A DNA stretch of 64,000 bases, from the NCBI GenBank assembly GCA_947176535.1, contig CAMWQU010000001.1, forward strand, positions 62,001 through 126,000, in the 5' to 3' direction. Under the pieces are notes generated by a model. The model saw nothing but the letters and a program-made list of their open reading frames with translations, was not told the DNA's origin and ran no database searches. Source of the DNA: an uncultured Prevotellaceae bacterium. GTDB lineage: Bacteria > Bacteroidota > Bacteroidia > Bacteroidales > Bacteroidaceae. Within the stretch, counting starts at the first letter, position 1. Every line of letters begins with the position of its first letter. Of this stretch, positions 10,956-19,102 are shown piece by piece. Made by a program: the position numbers and the translations under genes.

Positions 10956-13244
10956 ATGATGAAGAATGCCGGTAAGTACATCGGAAATCTGTTCATAGCG
11001 GCAATGACTGCATTATCTGCTACAACAGTTTACGCCCAGACGGGACATTATGAATGGAATTCGCTTCCGTTTGGCGGAGCGGGCTTCGTCTCAGGAATCA
11101 TTACTTGCCCACAGGAACCGGGCGTAGTGTATGCGCGTACCGACGTGGGCGGTGCCTACCGGTGGGATGCCGGACAGGAAGCGTGGCAACCTATCACCGA
11201 CTTCCTCGGTGCCGACAAGGCGGGACTGATGGGAGTGGAAAGCCTTGCCATCGACCCCTCATCGCCGAACAAGGTGTATATGTATTGCGGAACGTCTTAC
11301 TGGAATAACGGACTGACGGCCATGCTGTATTCGGAGGACTATGGTGAGACCTTCACACAATTATCCATCGTAACCAGTCTGTTCCCGGCTCACGGCAATG
11401 ACTACGGACGGCAAAGCGGTGAGCGACTGGCGGTATGTCCCGCAGGCGGGCAGTTGCTGTTGTGCGGTTCGCGCACCCGTGGATTGTGGAAGTCCGAGAA
11501 CAGCGGCAAGACGTGGCGGCGTATGGCAGCTACGACGTTTGTGAACGACCGTAAGATGTCATTCGTGCAGTTCATAGACAGTGCCACCGTCGTTGCAGGC
11601 ATGCTCTATAAGGGCGGTGACAACCTGTTCCGGTCTGCCGACGGAGGCACGACATGGAGTGTCATAGAGGGTGCGCGCACGGACTATATGCCCCATCGCT
11701 GCCGACTGGCCCCCGACGGCAAGACACTCTACGTGGCCTACAGCGACAGTGAAGGCCCCGGTACGGGCGGAGCAGGAGCACTGATGAAGCTCGACCTTGC
11801 CACAGACACATGGACTGACATTTCGCCGCAAAAAGTATCGTTTGGCGACATATCGGTGGCTTACGACAATCCGGATTGCCTGATGACCGTATCAATGGGC
11901 TTATGGTGGGGACAGTACTGGACCGGTGGCGACACCACATGGGGCGACCAAATATGGATTTCAAAGAACGGCGGAAAAACATGGACGAACCTGATGGAAA
12001 GCGGACGAAGCACTTACAGCGAGAGCCGCATCAAATGGCTTGCATCAGGTTGTCAGCTACACTGGTGCGGCAGTGCCCAGTTGGATCCGTTCGACAGCAA
12101 TCGCGCATGGTTCACCTCCGGTAACGGCATCGTCGGCACAACCAATCTCTGGGCCGCGAAACCACGCTTCCGGATGTGCGTCACGGGACTGGAAGAAACC
12201 GTACCTCTGAACATCGTTAGCGTGACCGGTGCTCCGTTGGCCGTCACCATCGGCGATTACGACGGTTGCCTGTATGCCGACGTTACCCAATACAATAAAC
12301 GCTTTACGCCGTCGATGGGTTCCACCGGTGCCTTTGCCATTGCCGCCCGCAATGTGAAAGTGATGTTACGCGGTGCGGGTGAGCTGTACCTGAGCCTGAA
12401 CGGCGGTACATCGTGGGTGAAAAAGAACAAGCCCGTGAGCGACAAAGGAATCTCCAGTTGTGCCGTATCAGCAGAGGGTACCATGCTCATAGCCCGCCCT
12501 TCAGACAACAGGCCCTATTACTCGCTCGACAAGGGAGCTACATGGAAAGAACTCACGGCCTCGCCGTCCGGAACAAATATCTTTGCCGACCCCGTGAACA
12601 ATAATGTGTTTTATGGCATGAACGGCAGTACGTTCTACATACACATCTACGACCCGGAAAGCGACACATTCACCACCAAGACCCGCACGGTGACAGGGGT
12701 TACCGGGCGCATGTGTGTAATCGACGGCAGGACGGGCGACGTATGGCTGCCCCGTGGCAGCGGTGGCGTGACCCATCTCACGGGATGCGACACCGGTTCC
12801 CCCACCGTGAAGAACATAGCCATGAGTTCGTGTACATGTATCGGGGCAGGCAAAGCCAAAGAGGCGGACGGCTATCCCTCACTCTACATCTGGGGACGGA
12901 AGAACGCAGCGCAGCGCCTCGGCCTCTATCGCAGTAACGATATGGGGGCCAAATGGGAACGTATCAACGATGACCTGCATCAGTTCGGCGGCCCCGGCAA
13001 TGCGCAGATTGTATCTGGCGACATGAACGAGTACGGACGCGTCTATATGAGCACCGTAGGCCGCGGAGTTGTCTGCGGCACCTTCATTGCTGACGAAGAA
13101 ACAAGCATCAGCATGCCGGCAGCAGCGCAAGACCCGTCTGCGCACCACAAAACGGTCTACGACTTGCAAGGCCGCCGGCAGCAGTCACGTCCAAAGACCT
13201 GCGGCGTGTATATACTCAATGGAAAGAAAACTTTATTTAGATAA
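10956..13244 (+). CDS. Secreted GH74-family-like glycosidase (xyloglucanase type)
   Basis: A 762-residue secreted protein built of BNR/sialidase-like beta-propeller repeats (SEDYGETFTQL, SENSGKTWRRM, SADGGTTWSVI, SKNGGKTWTNL, SLNGGTSWVKK, SLDKGATWKEL). An N-terminal signal peptide ends near AQTG (residue ~28). GH74 hallmarks: VYARTDVGGAYRW with D63 and IGDYDGCLYADV with D434, matching the two catalytic aspartates of GH74 endo- or oligo-xyloglucanases. The C-terminus (VYDLQGRRQQSRPKTCGVYI, then an NGKK end) resembles a type IX secretion sorting domain, so surface or extracellular location is inferred. It sits 14 bases before a GH29 fucosidase, a pairing that fits fucosylated xyloglucan. The exact substrate cannot be proved from sequence. 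Confidence 0.82.
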   Translation: MMKNAGKYIGNLFIAAMTALSATTVYAQTGHYEWNSLPFGGAGFVSGIITCPQEPGVVYARTDVGGAYRWDAGQEAWQPITDFLGADKAGLMGVESLAIDPSSPNKVYMYCGTSYWNNGLTAMLYSEDYGETFTQLSIVTSLFPAHGNDYGRQSGERLAVCPAGGQLLLCGSRTRGLWKSENSGKTWRRMAATTFVNDRKMSFVQFIDSATVVAGMLYKGGDNLFRSADGGTTWSVIEGARTDYMPHRCRLAPDGKTLYVAYSDSEGPGTGGAGALMKLDLATDTWTDISPQKVSFGDISVAYDNPDCLMTVSMGLWWGQYWTGGDTTWGDQIWISKNGGKTWTNLMESGRSTYSESRIKWLASGCQLHWCGSAQLDPFDSNRAWFTSGNGIVGTTNLWAAKPRFRMCVTGLEETVPLNIVSVTGAPLAVTIGDYDGCLYADVTQYNKRFTPSMGSTGAFAIAARNVKVMLRGAGELYLSLNGGTSWVKKNKPVSDKGISSCAVSAEGTMLIARPSDNRPYYSLDKGATWKELTASPSGTNIFADPVNNNVFYGMNGSTFYIHIYDPESDTFTTKTRTVTGVTGRMCVIDGRTGDVWLPRGSGGVTHLTGCDTGSPTVKNIAMSSCTCIGAGKAKEADGYPSLYIWGRKNAAQRLGLYRSNDMGAKWERINDDLHQFGGPGNAQIVSGDMNEYGRVYMSTVGRGVVCGTFIADEETSISMPAAAQDPSAHHKTVYDLQGRRQQSRPKTCGVYILNGKKTLFR

Positions 13245-13258
13245 CCTCAATCCACTAA

Positions 13259-15028
13259 ATGACAATGAAACGAATACTATTTACGACAGTTCTTGCCTGC
13301 ATGATGGGTTCCGGCACTCATGCGCAACAGACATTGAAAGAAGGTGCGATGCCTGAGTTACCGCCTTTCCCGGAGATTCCGGCACCGTTGCCGGTGGGCT
13401 CCGTGAAGATGGGCGACAGCAACAAGTTTGCAGAAGTGCAGCTCGACATCCCCATCACCGACGGCCCCTACAAGGCCAGTTGGGCGAGCATCGAACAGAA
13501 CTATCCCGGTACGCCCGAGTGGCTGCGGGACGCGAAGTTCGGCATCTGGGTACACTTCGGCCCGCAGGCAGCGGGCGAGAGCGGCGACTGGTATGCCCGC
13601 AATCTGTATAAGGAGCGGGAAAATCACCACGCCTACCACAACCACCTGCGCCGCTACGGCCATCCGTCGGAAGTTGGCTACAAGGAAGTTTTGCGCGACT
13701 GGAATCCCACAAAGCTCGACCCGGAGGCACTGACGCAGCTTTACCAGAAGGCTGGCGCACGATTCCTGATGATTCAGGGAGTGCACCACGACAACTATGA
13801 CCTTTGGAACTCGCAGTATCACCCCTGGAACTCGGTGAACATCGGCCCGAAGCGCGACATCCTGCGCGAATGGGCGGATGCCTGCCATAAGTATGGCATG
13901 CGCTACGGCGTCACTTTCCACCATGAATATACGTGGTGGTGGTGGCAGACGGCTTTCAGCTCCGACTCGAAAGGTGAAAAGGCGGACGTGCCCTACGACG
14001 GGCATCTTACGCTCGAGGACGGCAAGGGAAAGTGGTGGCAGGGCTACGACCCGCGTCTGCTCTACGGCATCGACCTGCGGGAGTATGAGACCGTGGACAA
14101 GAATGCGCATTCCCCTTGGTCGCCTCCAAAAGCCGGCATCTTCAGCCGCCATCTGGATTACTGCAAGTGGTATGCCACGCAGTGGGTACTGCGCATGATG
14201 GACGTCTGCGCTCACTACGACCCGGACTTCATCTATACCGACGGCACCGTGCAGGGCCCTTTCACGGGTGACGGAACGGGTACGGGCTATAAGTGCAACG
14301 CCATGCAGACCGTCATGGCCGACTACTACAACCGTATGCTGAAGAAACGCGGCAAGGTGGATGTCTTCAGCATCATCAAGTTCCGCCGTCCCACGAACGG
14401 GGCGGTGAACACGGCCGAATTCGACTTCCCCGACACCATAAACGCCTCGCAACCCTGGATTCGCGAGGCTCCCGTCGGCGACTGGTTCTACGCTCCCGGC
14501 TTCACTTACGACGCCGGTTCCATGATTCGCTTCATCATCGAGGCCATCTGTCGCGACGGCAATGCCGCACTCAACATCCCCATGCGTCCGGACGGCAGCA
14601 TCGAGCCGGAGTGCATCGCAATGCTTGAGGAGGTGGGCCGCTGGATGCAGGTGAACGGCGAGGCGGTCTATGGCAGCAAGGCATGGCATACCCTTGGCGA
14701 GGGGCAGATGGTGGACGGCAAACTGAAGAAGCTGCCCGGCGGCGGACTTGGCAAACATCATGCAGACTTCCGCTTCTCGCCTCAGGACATCCGCTTCACC
14801 GTAGGCAAGGACGGCAGCCTTTATGCCTTCACCTTAGCCGTGCCTGAGGCAGGCAGCCAACTGACCATCCGCAGCCTTGCCAAAGGGAAAGCGAAAGTGA
14901 AACGTTTGTCGCTGCTGGGATATAACGGCAAAGTGAAATGGCATCAGTCTCCCGACGGACTCGTCATCTCGTGCCCCAACAATCTGGACTTCGCCACCTC
15001 GTTAGTATTCAAAATTACGACTAAATAA
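13259..15028 (+). CDS. Alpha-L-fucosidase, GH29 family
   Basis: Predicted to hydrolyse terminal alpha-L-fucose. The 589 residues begin with a signal peptide (MKRILFTTVLACMMGSGTHAQ, cleavage near residue 23); ATG codons at 13259 and 13265 are both possible. GH29 features: WLRDAKFGIWVHFGPQ, GARFLMIQGVHHDNYDLW, KYGMRYGVTFHHEYTWWWW and PDFIYTDG, in which D328 aligns with the family nucleophile. The C-terminal ~90 residues look like the usual beta-sandwich. It directly follows the GH74-like gene, so the two are probably co-transcribed. No SusC/SusD pair or regulator is adjacent, unlike a full polysaccharide-utilisation locus. Confidence 0.9.
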   Translation: MTMKRILFTTVLACMMGSGTHAQQTLKEGAMPELPPFPEIPAPLPVGSVKMGDSNKFAEVQLDIPITDGPYKASWASIEQNYPGTPEWLRDAKFGIWVHFGPQAAGESGDWYARNLYKERENHHAYHNHLRRYGHPSEVGYKEVLRDWNPTKLDPEALTQLYQKAGARFLMIQGVHHDNYDLWNSQYHPWNSVNIGPKRDILREWADACHKYGMRYGVTFHHEYTWWWWQTAFSSDSKGEKADVPYDGHLTLEDGKGKWWQGYDPRLLYGIDLREYETVDKNAHSPWSPPKAGIFSRHLDYCKWYATQWVLRMMDVCAHYDPDFIYTDGTVQGPFTGDGTGTGYKCNAMQTVMADYYNRMLKKRGKVDVFSIIKFRRPTNGAVNTAEFDFPDTINASQPWIREAPVGDWFYAPGFTYDAGSMIRFIIEAICRDGNAALNIPMRPDGSIEPECIAMLEEVGRWMQVNGEAVYGSKAWHTLGEGQMVDGKLKKLPGGGLGKHHADFRFSPQDIRFTVGKDGSLYAFTLAVPEAGSQLTIRSLAKGKAKVKRLSLLGYNGKVKWHQSPDGLVISCPNNLDFATSLVFKITTK

Positions 15029-15068
15029 CAGCTAACGAAGGCTCCCTTAAACTGAAAGTTGTTTGTAC

Positions 15069-15113
15069 AAAAATAATGAGCATGCGTCAGTCGATGCATG
15101 CTCATTATTTTTA
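15069..15113 (+). terminator. Strong terminator after the fucosidase gene
   Basis: Perfect 17-bp stem (AAAAATAATGAGCATGC and its complement GCATGCTCATTATTTTT) with a 10-base loop. Symmetry of the A/T flanks makes it likely to be bidirectional. Confidence 0.9.
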
Positions 15114-15159
15114 TACGGATTGCGGATTACTTCCGCAACAGTACGTCTGTAGGTCTACA

Positions 15160-15295
15160 CCTCGTTAAAAAGAGAAAGGACGCGCACGTACACACGTGCA
15201 TAGGAGACCACCGACGCGACAATAGCGGGACAAGGGCCCGTCAATAGCGAGACCGAGGTCGGACAATAGCGGGATCGCCGCCCGACGACGGGGCG
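15160..15295 (-). repeat. Interspersed composite repeat, copy 2
   Basis: Read leftward, this has 22-bp units beginning CTAT at 15269, 15247 and 15225, preceded by a degenerate unit (15291-15270). An alternating tract (CACGTGTGTACGTGCGCG) and a tail beginning TCCTTT follow. It lies between the convergent fucosidase and XRE genes. More diverged than the other copies. Confidence 0.75.
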
Positions 15296-15385
15296 ACCAA
15301 AATGCGCCATCGAGAGAATGGCGGAGCAACGCTAAGAAAACGCAACAAAAAGAAGCAGGACGGCAGGGGGCAAAAGTAGACCCAA

Positions 15386-15859
15386 TCAATGACCGGGGCC
15401 CAAGAAAGTCTCAAATGTTCCGTCGTCGAAGAATATACGAACCTCTGTTATCTTCCGCTTAGGTTTGTCAATATATTTTACTACCTCCCGAACCACGTGA
15501 GTGTGCCGAGGAGCCTCTTCCGCATCGAGCTGTCGGGTAGGAGAATCGGAAACGGAAGCAGAGGACGCTTCATTGCCAAAGGCACCGCCAAACAAATCGC
15601 CGCTGTCCGCCGCGTCCACGCTTGCCCGTTTCTTCTCACCGGCGGCATCCGGCACGTACATGTCTCCCTCTCCAAACATAAGCCACGACATACTGAGCTG
15701 CGGAAACCTCCGATGCAACGCTTCGGCGTGATTGAGTGTCGGACTGGTGCGTCCGTTAAAAATACTTGACAAAGTAGCAGGACTGATTCCTGTTGTCGCA
15801 GCAAAATCTTTTTGGTTCAGATTCTCCTGCTTCATGATTTTGAGGATGCGATCTTTCAT
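15386..15859 (-). CDS. XRE-family helix-turn-helix regulator
   Basis: A 157-residue predicted DNA-binding protein from the preferred start at 15859 (MKDRILKIMKQENLNQKDFA); an in-frame ATG at 15916 would add 19 residues. The HTH lies in about residues 1-55, with QKDFAATTGISPATLSSIFN as the helix-turn-helix and SWLMFGEGDMY closing the domain. A low-complexity linker (60-110) leads to a C-terminal segment VVREVVKYIDKPKRKITEVR then FFDDGTFE, a motif often seen in Bacteroidales XRE proteins. Target unknown. It stands alone, convergent with the fucosidase gene and next to a long AT-rich gap. Confidence 0.85.
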   Translation of the reverse strand: MKDRILKIMKQENLNQKDFAATTGISPATLSSIFNGRTSPTLNHAEALHRRFPQLSMSWLMFGEGDMYVPDAAGEKKRASVDAADSGDLFGGAFGNEASSASVSDSPTRQLDAEEAPRHTHVVREVVKYIDKPKRKITEVRIFFDDGTFETFLGPGH

Positions 15860-15919
15860 GTCTATGGACTCGGGGAGCGGGTTATCCCTCGATTTTAGCT
15901 TTTTAATTCGATACAAAGT

Positions 15920-16576
15920 TATAAATTTCGGTTTAATTAGCCAAATTTACAACTCAATAATTAAATCAATGCCGTAGAGATTCCTGTTTATGCTTCTAAT
16001 TTACGATTCAGAATTGAGAATTATTGATTAAGGCAATAAAGCAAACTCTACATCTATTCATCCTATAAATCCATTTATAGAGCGCAATTGAATAAAATCG
16101 ATTCAATAGGCTGGTATTGCGCCTTATATAGCCATACGAAGGTCATTTTTCGATAAAAATGAATACAAAAGCCTTAACAGATAGCCTAAAATCTATATAA
16201 AAGCTCATATAGTGGATATATAAATCACTGGTTTCAATACAATTATAAATAGGAGGTATTTTAAGATGAATATTCATTCAGATTTATAAACACAAGAATG
16301 ACTATTACTGAATCTATATTTACAACCGTAAATAATCATGTATAGAGAAACGATTTTGATTTTAATATTCTAAATTAGATTTTATTCTATAAAGAATATC
16401 AATTTAGTGTTTTGAACTTTGCGAAATTAAGAATTATAAATCCAAATTCAAAGGCGCTGATTATGGACAAGAATTGAATCCTTGCGGAAATTCCGAACAA
16501 ATAGACGGATGAAAAAATCTACGCCATTCTCAGCAAGCGAGAACCGACGGCAAGCCCTTTGTTCTTAGCAATATAT
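15920..16576. other. AT-rich intergenic stretch without a recognisable gene
   Basis: About 650 bp, strikingly AT-rich compared with both sides, with no credible open frame on either strand. Short motifs recur imperfectly (TATAAAT, CTATATA, GATTTTA). I found no convincing DnaA-box cluster, tRNA or phage gene. It could be a decayed gene, a large regulatory region or acquired DNA. Confidence 0.5.
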
Positions 16577-16579
16577 ATG

Positions 16580-16610
16580 AAAAAAATTGCCTCGCGGGAA
16601 CGAGGCAAAT
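16580..16610 (-). terminator. Terminator of holA
   Basis: On the minus strand an 8-bp stem (TTGCCTCG/CGAGGCAA, loop TTCCCG) is followed by TTTTTT, ten bases after the holA stop. Confidence 0.85.
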
Positions 16611-16619
16611 AGAAACGAA

Positions 16620-17645
16620 TTAGTGAAGAATGAAAAATATAAGCTCTTTCAGGAGGTCACCCGGCAACGTTTTACAGCCTCCTACTCCCTTCAACTTGCC
16701 GTCAATTCGGCGTATTTCACTTATTATATTCATGAGTTTCTCCCCGGAGTAATTTCGCCGTACCGGAATCACTGCCTGCCGCGCCACCCACGTGGAGCGC
16801 CCCAAGTACTGGGCTATTCCGTCATCGGTCTGCGAGGGAGCGAAGTAGGCCAACAACGCATCCGAGAAAAGATTGAACAGTGAGGACAACGTTGCAGGAA
16901 GAGCGAAAGAACGTGGATTACTGTCAAAATATTTTACTATCCGATTAGCCTTATAAACGTCGCGCAGAGCAAGTGCACTTTGGAGTTCGAAGTTGTTGAA
17001 GTCCTTGCTCACGCCCGTAAGCTCTTCCACGAGAGCCGCCCCCACCCGGGTCTCTCCCTGAGGCAAAGCCATCAGGAGTTTATCCATTTCCGCCGCCAAT
17101 CGGCCAAGGTCACTGCCGACATGGTCGCAGAGCATTTCCACAGCAGCCGGCTCAATGGTTTTCTGCTGGCGCTGCATATAGGACGTGACGAAAGCCGGAA
17201 GTTCCCGATCATACAGTCGTCTGGAGTCAAAGGCTACGCCCTGCTTGCGGATTTCCGCTCCTATCGACCGTCGGCCGTCGAGCTTTCCGTGCTTGTGGCA
17301 GAGAACGAGAATTGTAGTGGGAGTGGGACTCTTGACGTAAGCCAGCAAAGTGTTCTTGTCCGACAGTGCCTGAAACTCGCGCACCATCACCACACGGCGG
17401 TCTGCCATCATGGGAAACTGGCGGGCGATGGAGATAATGTCGTTCGCGCGTGTCTCGGCACCGTAGAGCAAATCATAATTAAAGTCGCGCTCTTCCGGCT
17501 TCAAAGACTGTTCGAGGATGTACTGGCTGAGTTTATCTATATAGTAGTCCTCCTCGCCCATCAGAAGATAGACAGGAGCAAACTTTCCCGCCCGTACATC
17601 CTTCACAATGTCCATGTATGTCGGGCCCGCTTCCGTTTTTGCCAT
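16620..17645 (-). CDS. holA: DNA polymerase III subunit delta
   Basis: Clamp-loader subunit that opens the beta clamp, working with DnaX. The 341 residues match the family, with N-terminal KFAPVYLLMGEEDYYIDKL, MADRRVVMVREFQAL in the AAA+-like domain, the helical linker with GSDLGRLAAEMDKLLMAL, and the C-terminal collar ending in KGVGGCKTLPGDLLKELIFF. As expected for delta, no functional Walker A is present. It lies 75 bases downstream of amn on the same strand and is followed by a clear terminator. Confidence 0.93.
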   Translation of the reverse strand: MAKTEAGPTYMDIVKDVRAGKFAPVYLLMGEEDYYIDKLSQYILEQSLKPEERDFNYDLLYGAETRANDIISIARQFPMMADRRVVMVREFQALSDKNTLLAYVKSPTPTTILVLCHKHGKLDGRRSIGAEIRKQGVAFDSRRLYDRELPAFVTSYMQRQQKTIEPAAVEMLCDHVGSDLGRLAAEMDKLLMALPQGETRVGAALVEELTGVSKDFNNFELQSALALRDVYKANRIVKYFDSNPRSFALPATLSSLFNLFSDALLAYFAPSQTDDGIAQYLGRSTWVARQAVIPVRRNYSGEKLMNIISEIRRIDGKLKGVGGCKTLPGDLLKELIFFILH

Positions 17646-17720
17646 TTTCAGACTCGTGTTTATTCGTCAATCCGTCAGTTCCGAGATTCCGTTATCTCTT
17701 CCTACGTCACTCTACGTCGG

Positions 17721-18497
17721 TCAATAATCGAATTTCAGATGGCGCACCGTCTTCTTCTCTTGCTTAATCATCTCCAGGGCCTCGATACCGATTTCCACAT
17801 GGTCGCGGACGAAGTTGGCAGTCACCAAATTGTCGCTCTCCGTCGTTTTCACGCCCTCGGGCGTCATCGGGTTATCGGAAACGAGAAGCAGCGCGCCCGT
17901 GGGAATGCGATTGGCAAACCCACAGATAAAAAGCGTTGCTGTCTCCATATCGACAGCCATGGCACGGGTTTTCCGAAGATAAGCCTTGAACTCATCGTCG
18001 TGTTCCCAGACCCGGCGGTTGGTGGTGTAGACCGTCCCCGTCCAGTAATCATGGCCGAGGTCGCGGATGGCGGAAGACACGGCACGCTGCATCATGAATG
18101 CAGGCAGGGCCGGCACTTCGGGCGGGAAGTAATCGTTACTCGTCCCCTCACCGCGTATGCCGGCAATGGGCAGAATGAGATCGCCTTTCTTCGTCTTCGC
18201 CGAAATGCCGCCACACTTGCCCAGAAACAGGCAAGCCTTGGGATTGATGCCGGAAAGCAAATCCATGATGATGGCTGCATTCGGAGAGCCCATACCAAAG
18301 TTGATGATGGTGATGCCCTCTGCCGTGGCCGTGCGCATATTCGACTTGTGGTCGGGGAGCGCAATGCCATAGCGTTCGCAGAAGATGTCTACGTAGTTGT
18401 TGAAATTGGTCAGCAGGATATACTCCCCAAAGTCCTCAAGCGACCGGTTCGTATAGCGGGGCAACCAATTCTGCACGATCTCCTCTTTTGTTTTCAT
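17721..18497 (-). CDS. amn: AMP nucleosidase, short Bacteroidota form
   Basis: Predicted to cleave AMP to adenine and ribose-5-phosphate in purine salvage. The 258 residues belong to the nucleoside phosphorylase/AMP nucleosidase fold: TIINFGMGSPNAAIIMDLL, CLFLGKCGGISAKTKKGDLI, ETATLFICGFANRIP and the purine-binding LLVSDNPMTPEG. It lacks the large N-terminal domain of E. coli Amn, as is normal in Bacteroidota. Family members are easily mislabelled as other phosphorylases, so exact activity is slightly uncertain. Divergent from the HsdR_N-type gene, with a leftward TACATTTG promoter element at 18520-18527. Confidence 0.88.
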   Translation of the reverse strand: MKTKEEIVQNWLPRYTNRSLEDFGEYILLTNFNNYVDIFCERYGIALPDHKSNMRTATAEGITIINFGMGSPNAAIIMDLLSGINPKACLFLGKCGGISAKTKKGDLILPIAGIRGEGTSNDYFPPEVPALPAFMMQRAVSSAIRDLGHDYWTGTVYTTNRRVWEHDDEFKAYLRKTRAMAVDMETATLFICGFANRIPTGALLLVSDNPMTPEGVKTTESDNLVTANFVRDHVEIGIEALEMIKQEKKTVRHLKFDY

Positions 18498-18519
18498 GCC
18501 TTATTGACTTAATAGGTCA

Positions 18520-18568
18520 CAAATGTACGAAATAATTTTTACTTTCTGAGTTTTAATTTTTAATTTTG
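18520..18568. promoter_or_regulatory. Divergent promoter elements between amn and the HsdR_N gene
   Basis: Leftward TACATTTG (18520-18527) and rightward TAATTTTG (18561-18568). The rightward element ends only five bases before the ATG at 18574, leaving almost no 5' untranslated leader. Confidence 0.6.
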
Positions 18569-18573
18569 TCGTC

Positions 18574-19029
18574 ATGATAGCACTAAATCTGCCCCCGGCC
18601 GACCTAAAACTGTCGCAGCGCGACGGGCACACCTACGTATTCGACATACTGCGCCGCCGCCACATCAGGGTGACTCCCGAAGAGTGGGTCCGGCAGCACT
18701 TTGTACATTTCCTGATAGAACAGAAGGGCTACCCCGGCGCACTGCTGGCCAACGAGATTTCGCTCTCGCTGAACTCCACGACCAAGCGTTGCGACACGGT
18801 GCTCTACGATGCCCACGCCCGGCCGCACATGATTATCGAATACAAAGCGCCGCACATCTCCATCTCCCAGCGCGTATTCGACCAGATTTCGCGCTACAAC
18901 ATCGTGTTGCGTGTCCCCTACCTCATCGTTTCCAACGGATTGCAGCATTACTGCTGCCGCATCGACTACGAACGGGGGCAGTATGAGTTTCTGCGCGAAG
19001 TCCCCCACTACGCAGAGATTAAGGTGTAA
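18574..19029 (+). CDS. HsdR_N-type PD-(D/E)XK domain protein
   Basis: A 151-residue stand-alone nuclease-fold protein of the type I restriction R-subunit N-terminal kind (HSDR_N_2). Core residues: D in KRCDTVLYDAHARP, E and K in HMIIEYKAP, with a helix after them (ISQRVFDQISRYN). There is no helicase domain and no hsdM/hsdS nearby, so it is not a restriction system. Such proteins are widely conserved in Bacteroidota near holA/amn and their role is not established. Catalytic residues are intact, so a nucleic-acid processing role is possible (inference). Confidence 0.82.
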   Translation: MIALNLPPADLKLSQRDGHTYVFDILRRRHIRVTPEEWVRQHFVHFLIEQKGYPGALLANEISLSLNSTTKRCDTVLYDAHARPHMIIEYKAPHISISQRVFDQISRYNIVLRVPYLIVSNGLQHYCCRIDYERGQYEFLREVPHYAEIKV

Positions 19030-19102
19030 CCCCGGTGCGGTATTGAACAATAGATAAAAAGAAAGGCATCAAACATACAGTTATCCCTATATCAGCATAA
19101 AC

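Noticed and set aside
13358-14761. 467-codon open frame on the minus strand opposite the GH29 gene
   Set aside because: The + strand frame is a clear fucosidase with signal peptide; the antisense frame has no family motifs and arises from GC-rich codon bias.
18574-19029. A type I restriction system at the HsdR_N-type gene
   Set aside because: The protein is only the N-terminal nuclease domain, and no hsdM, hsdS or helicase gene is adjacent.
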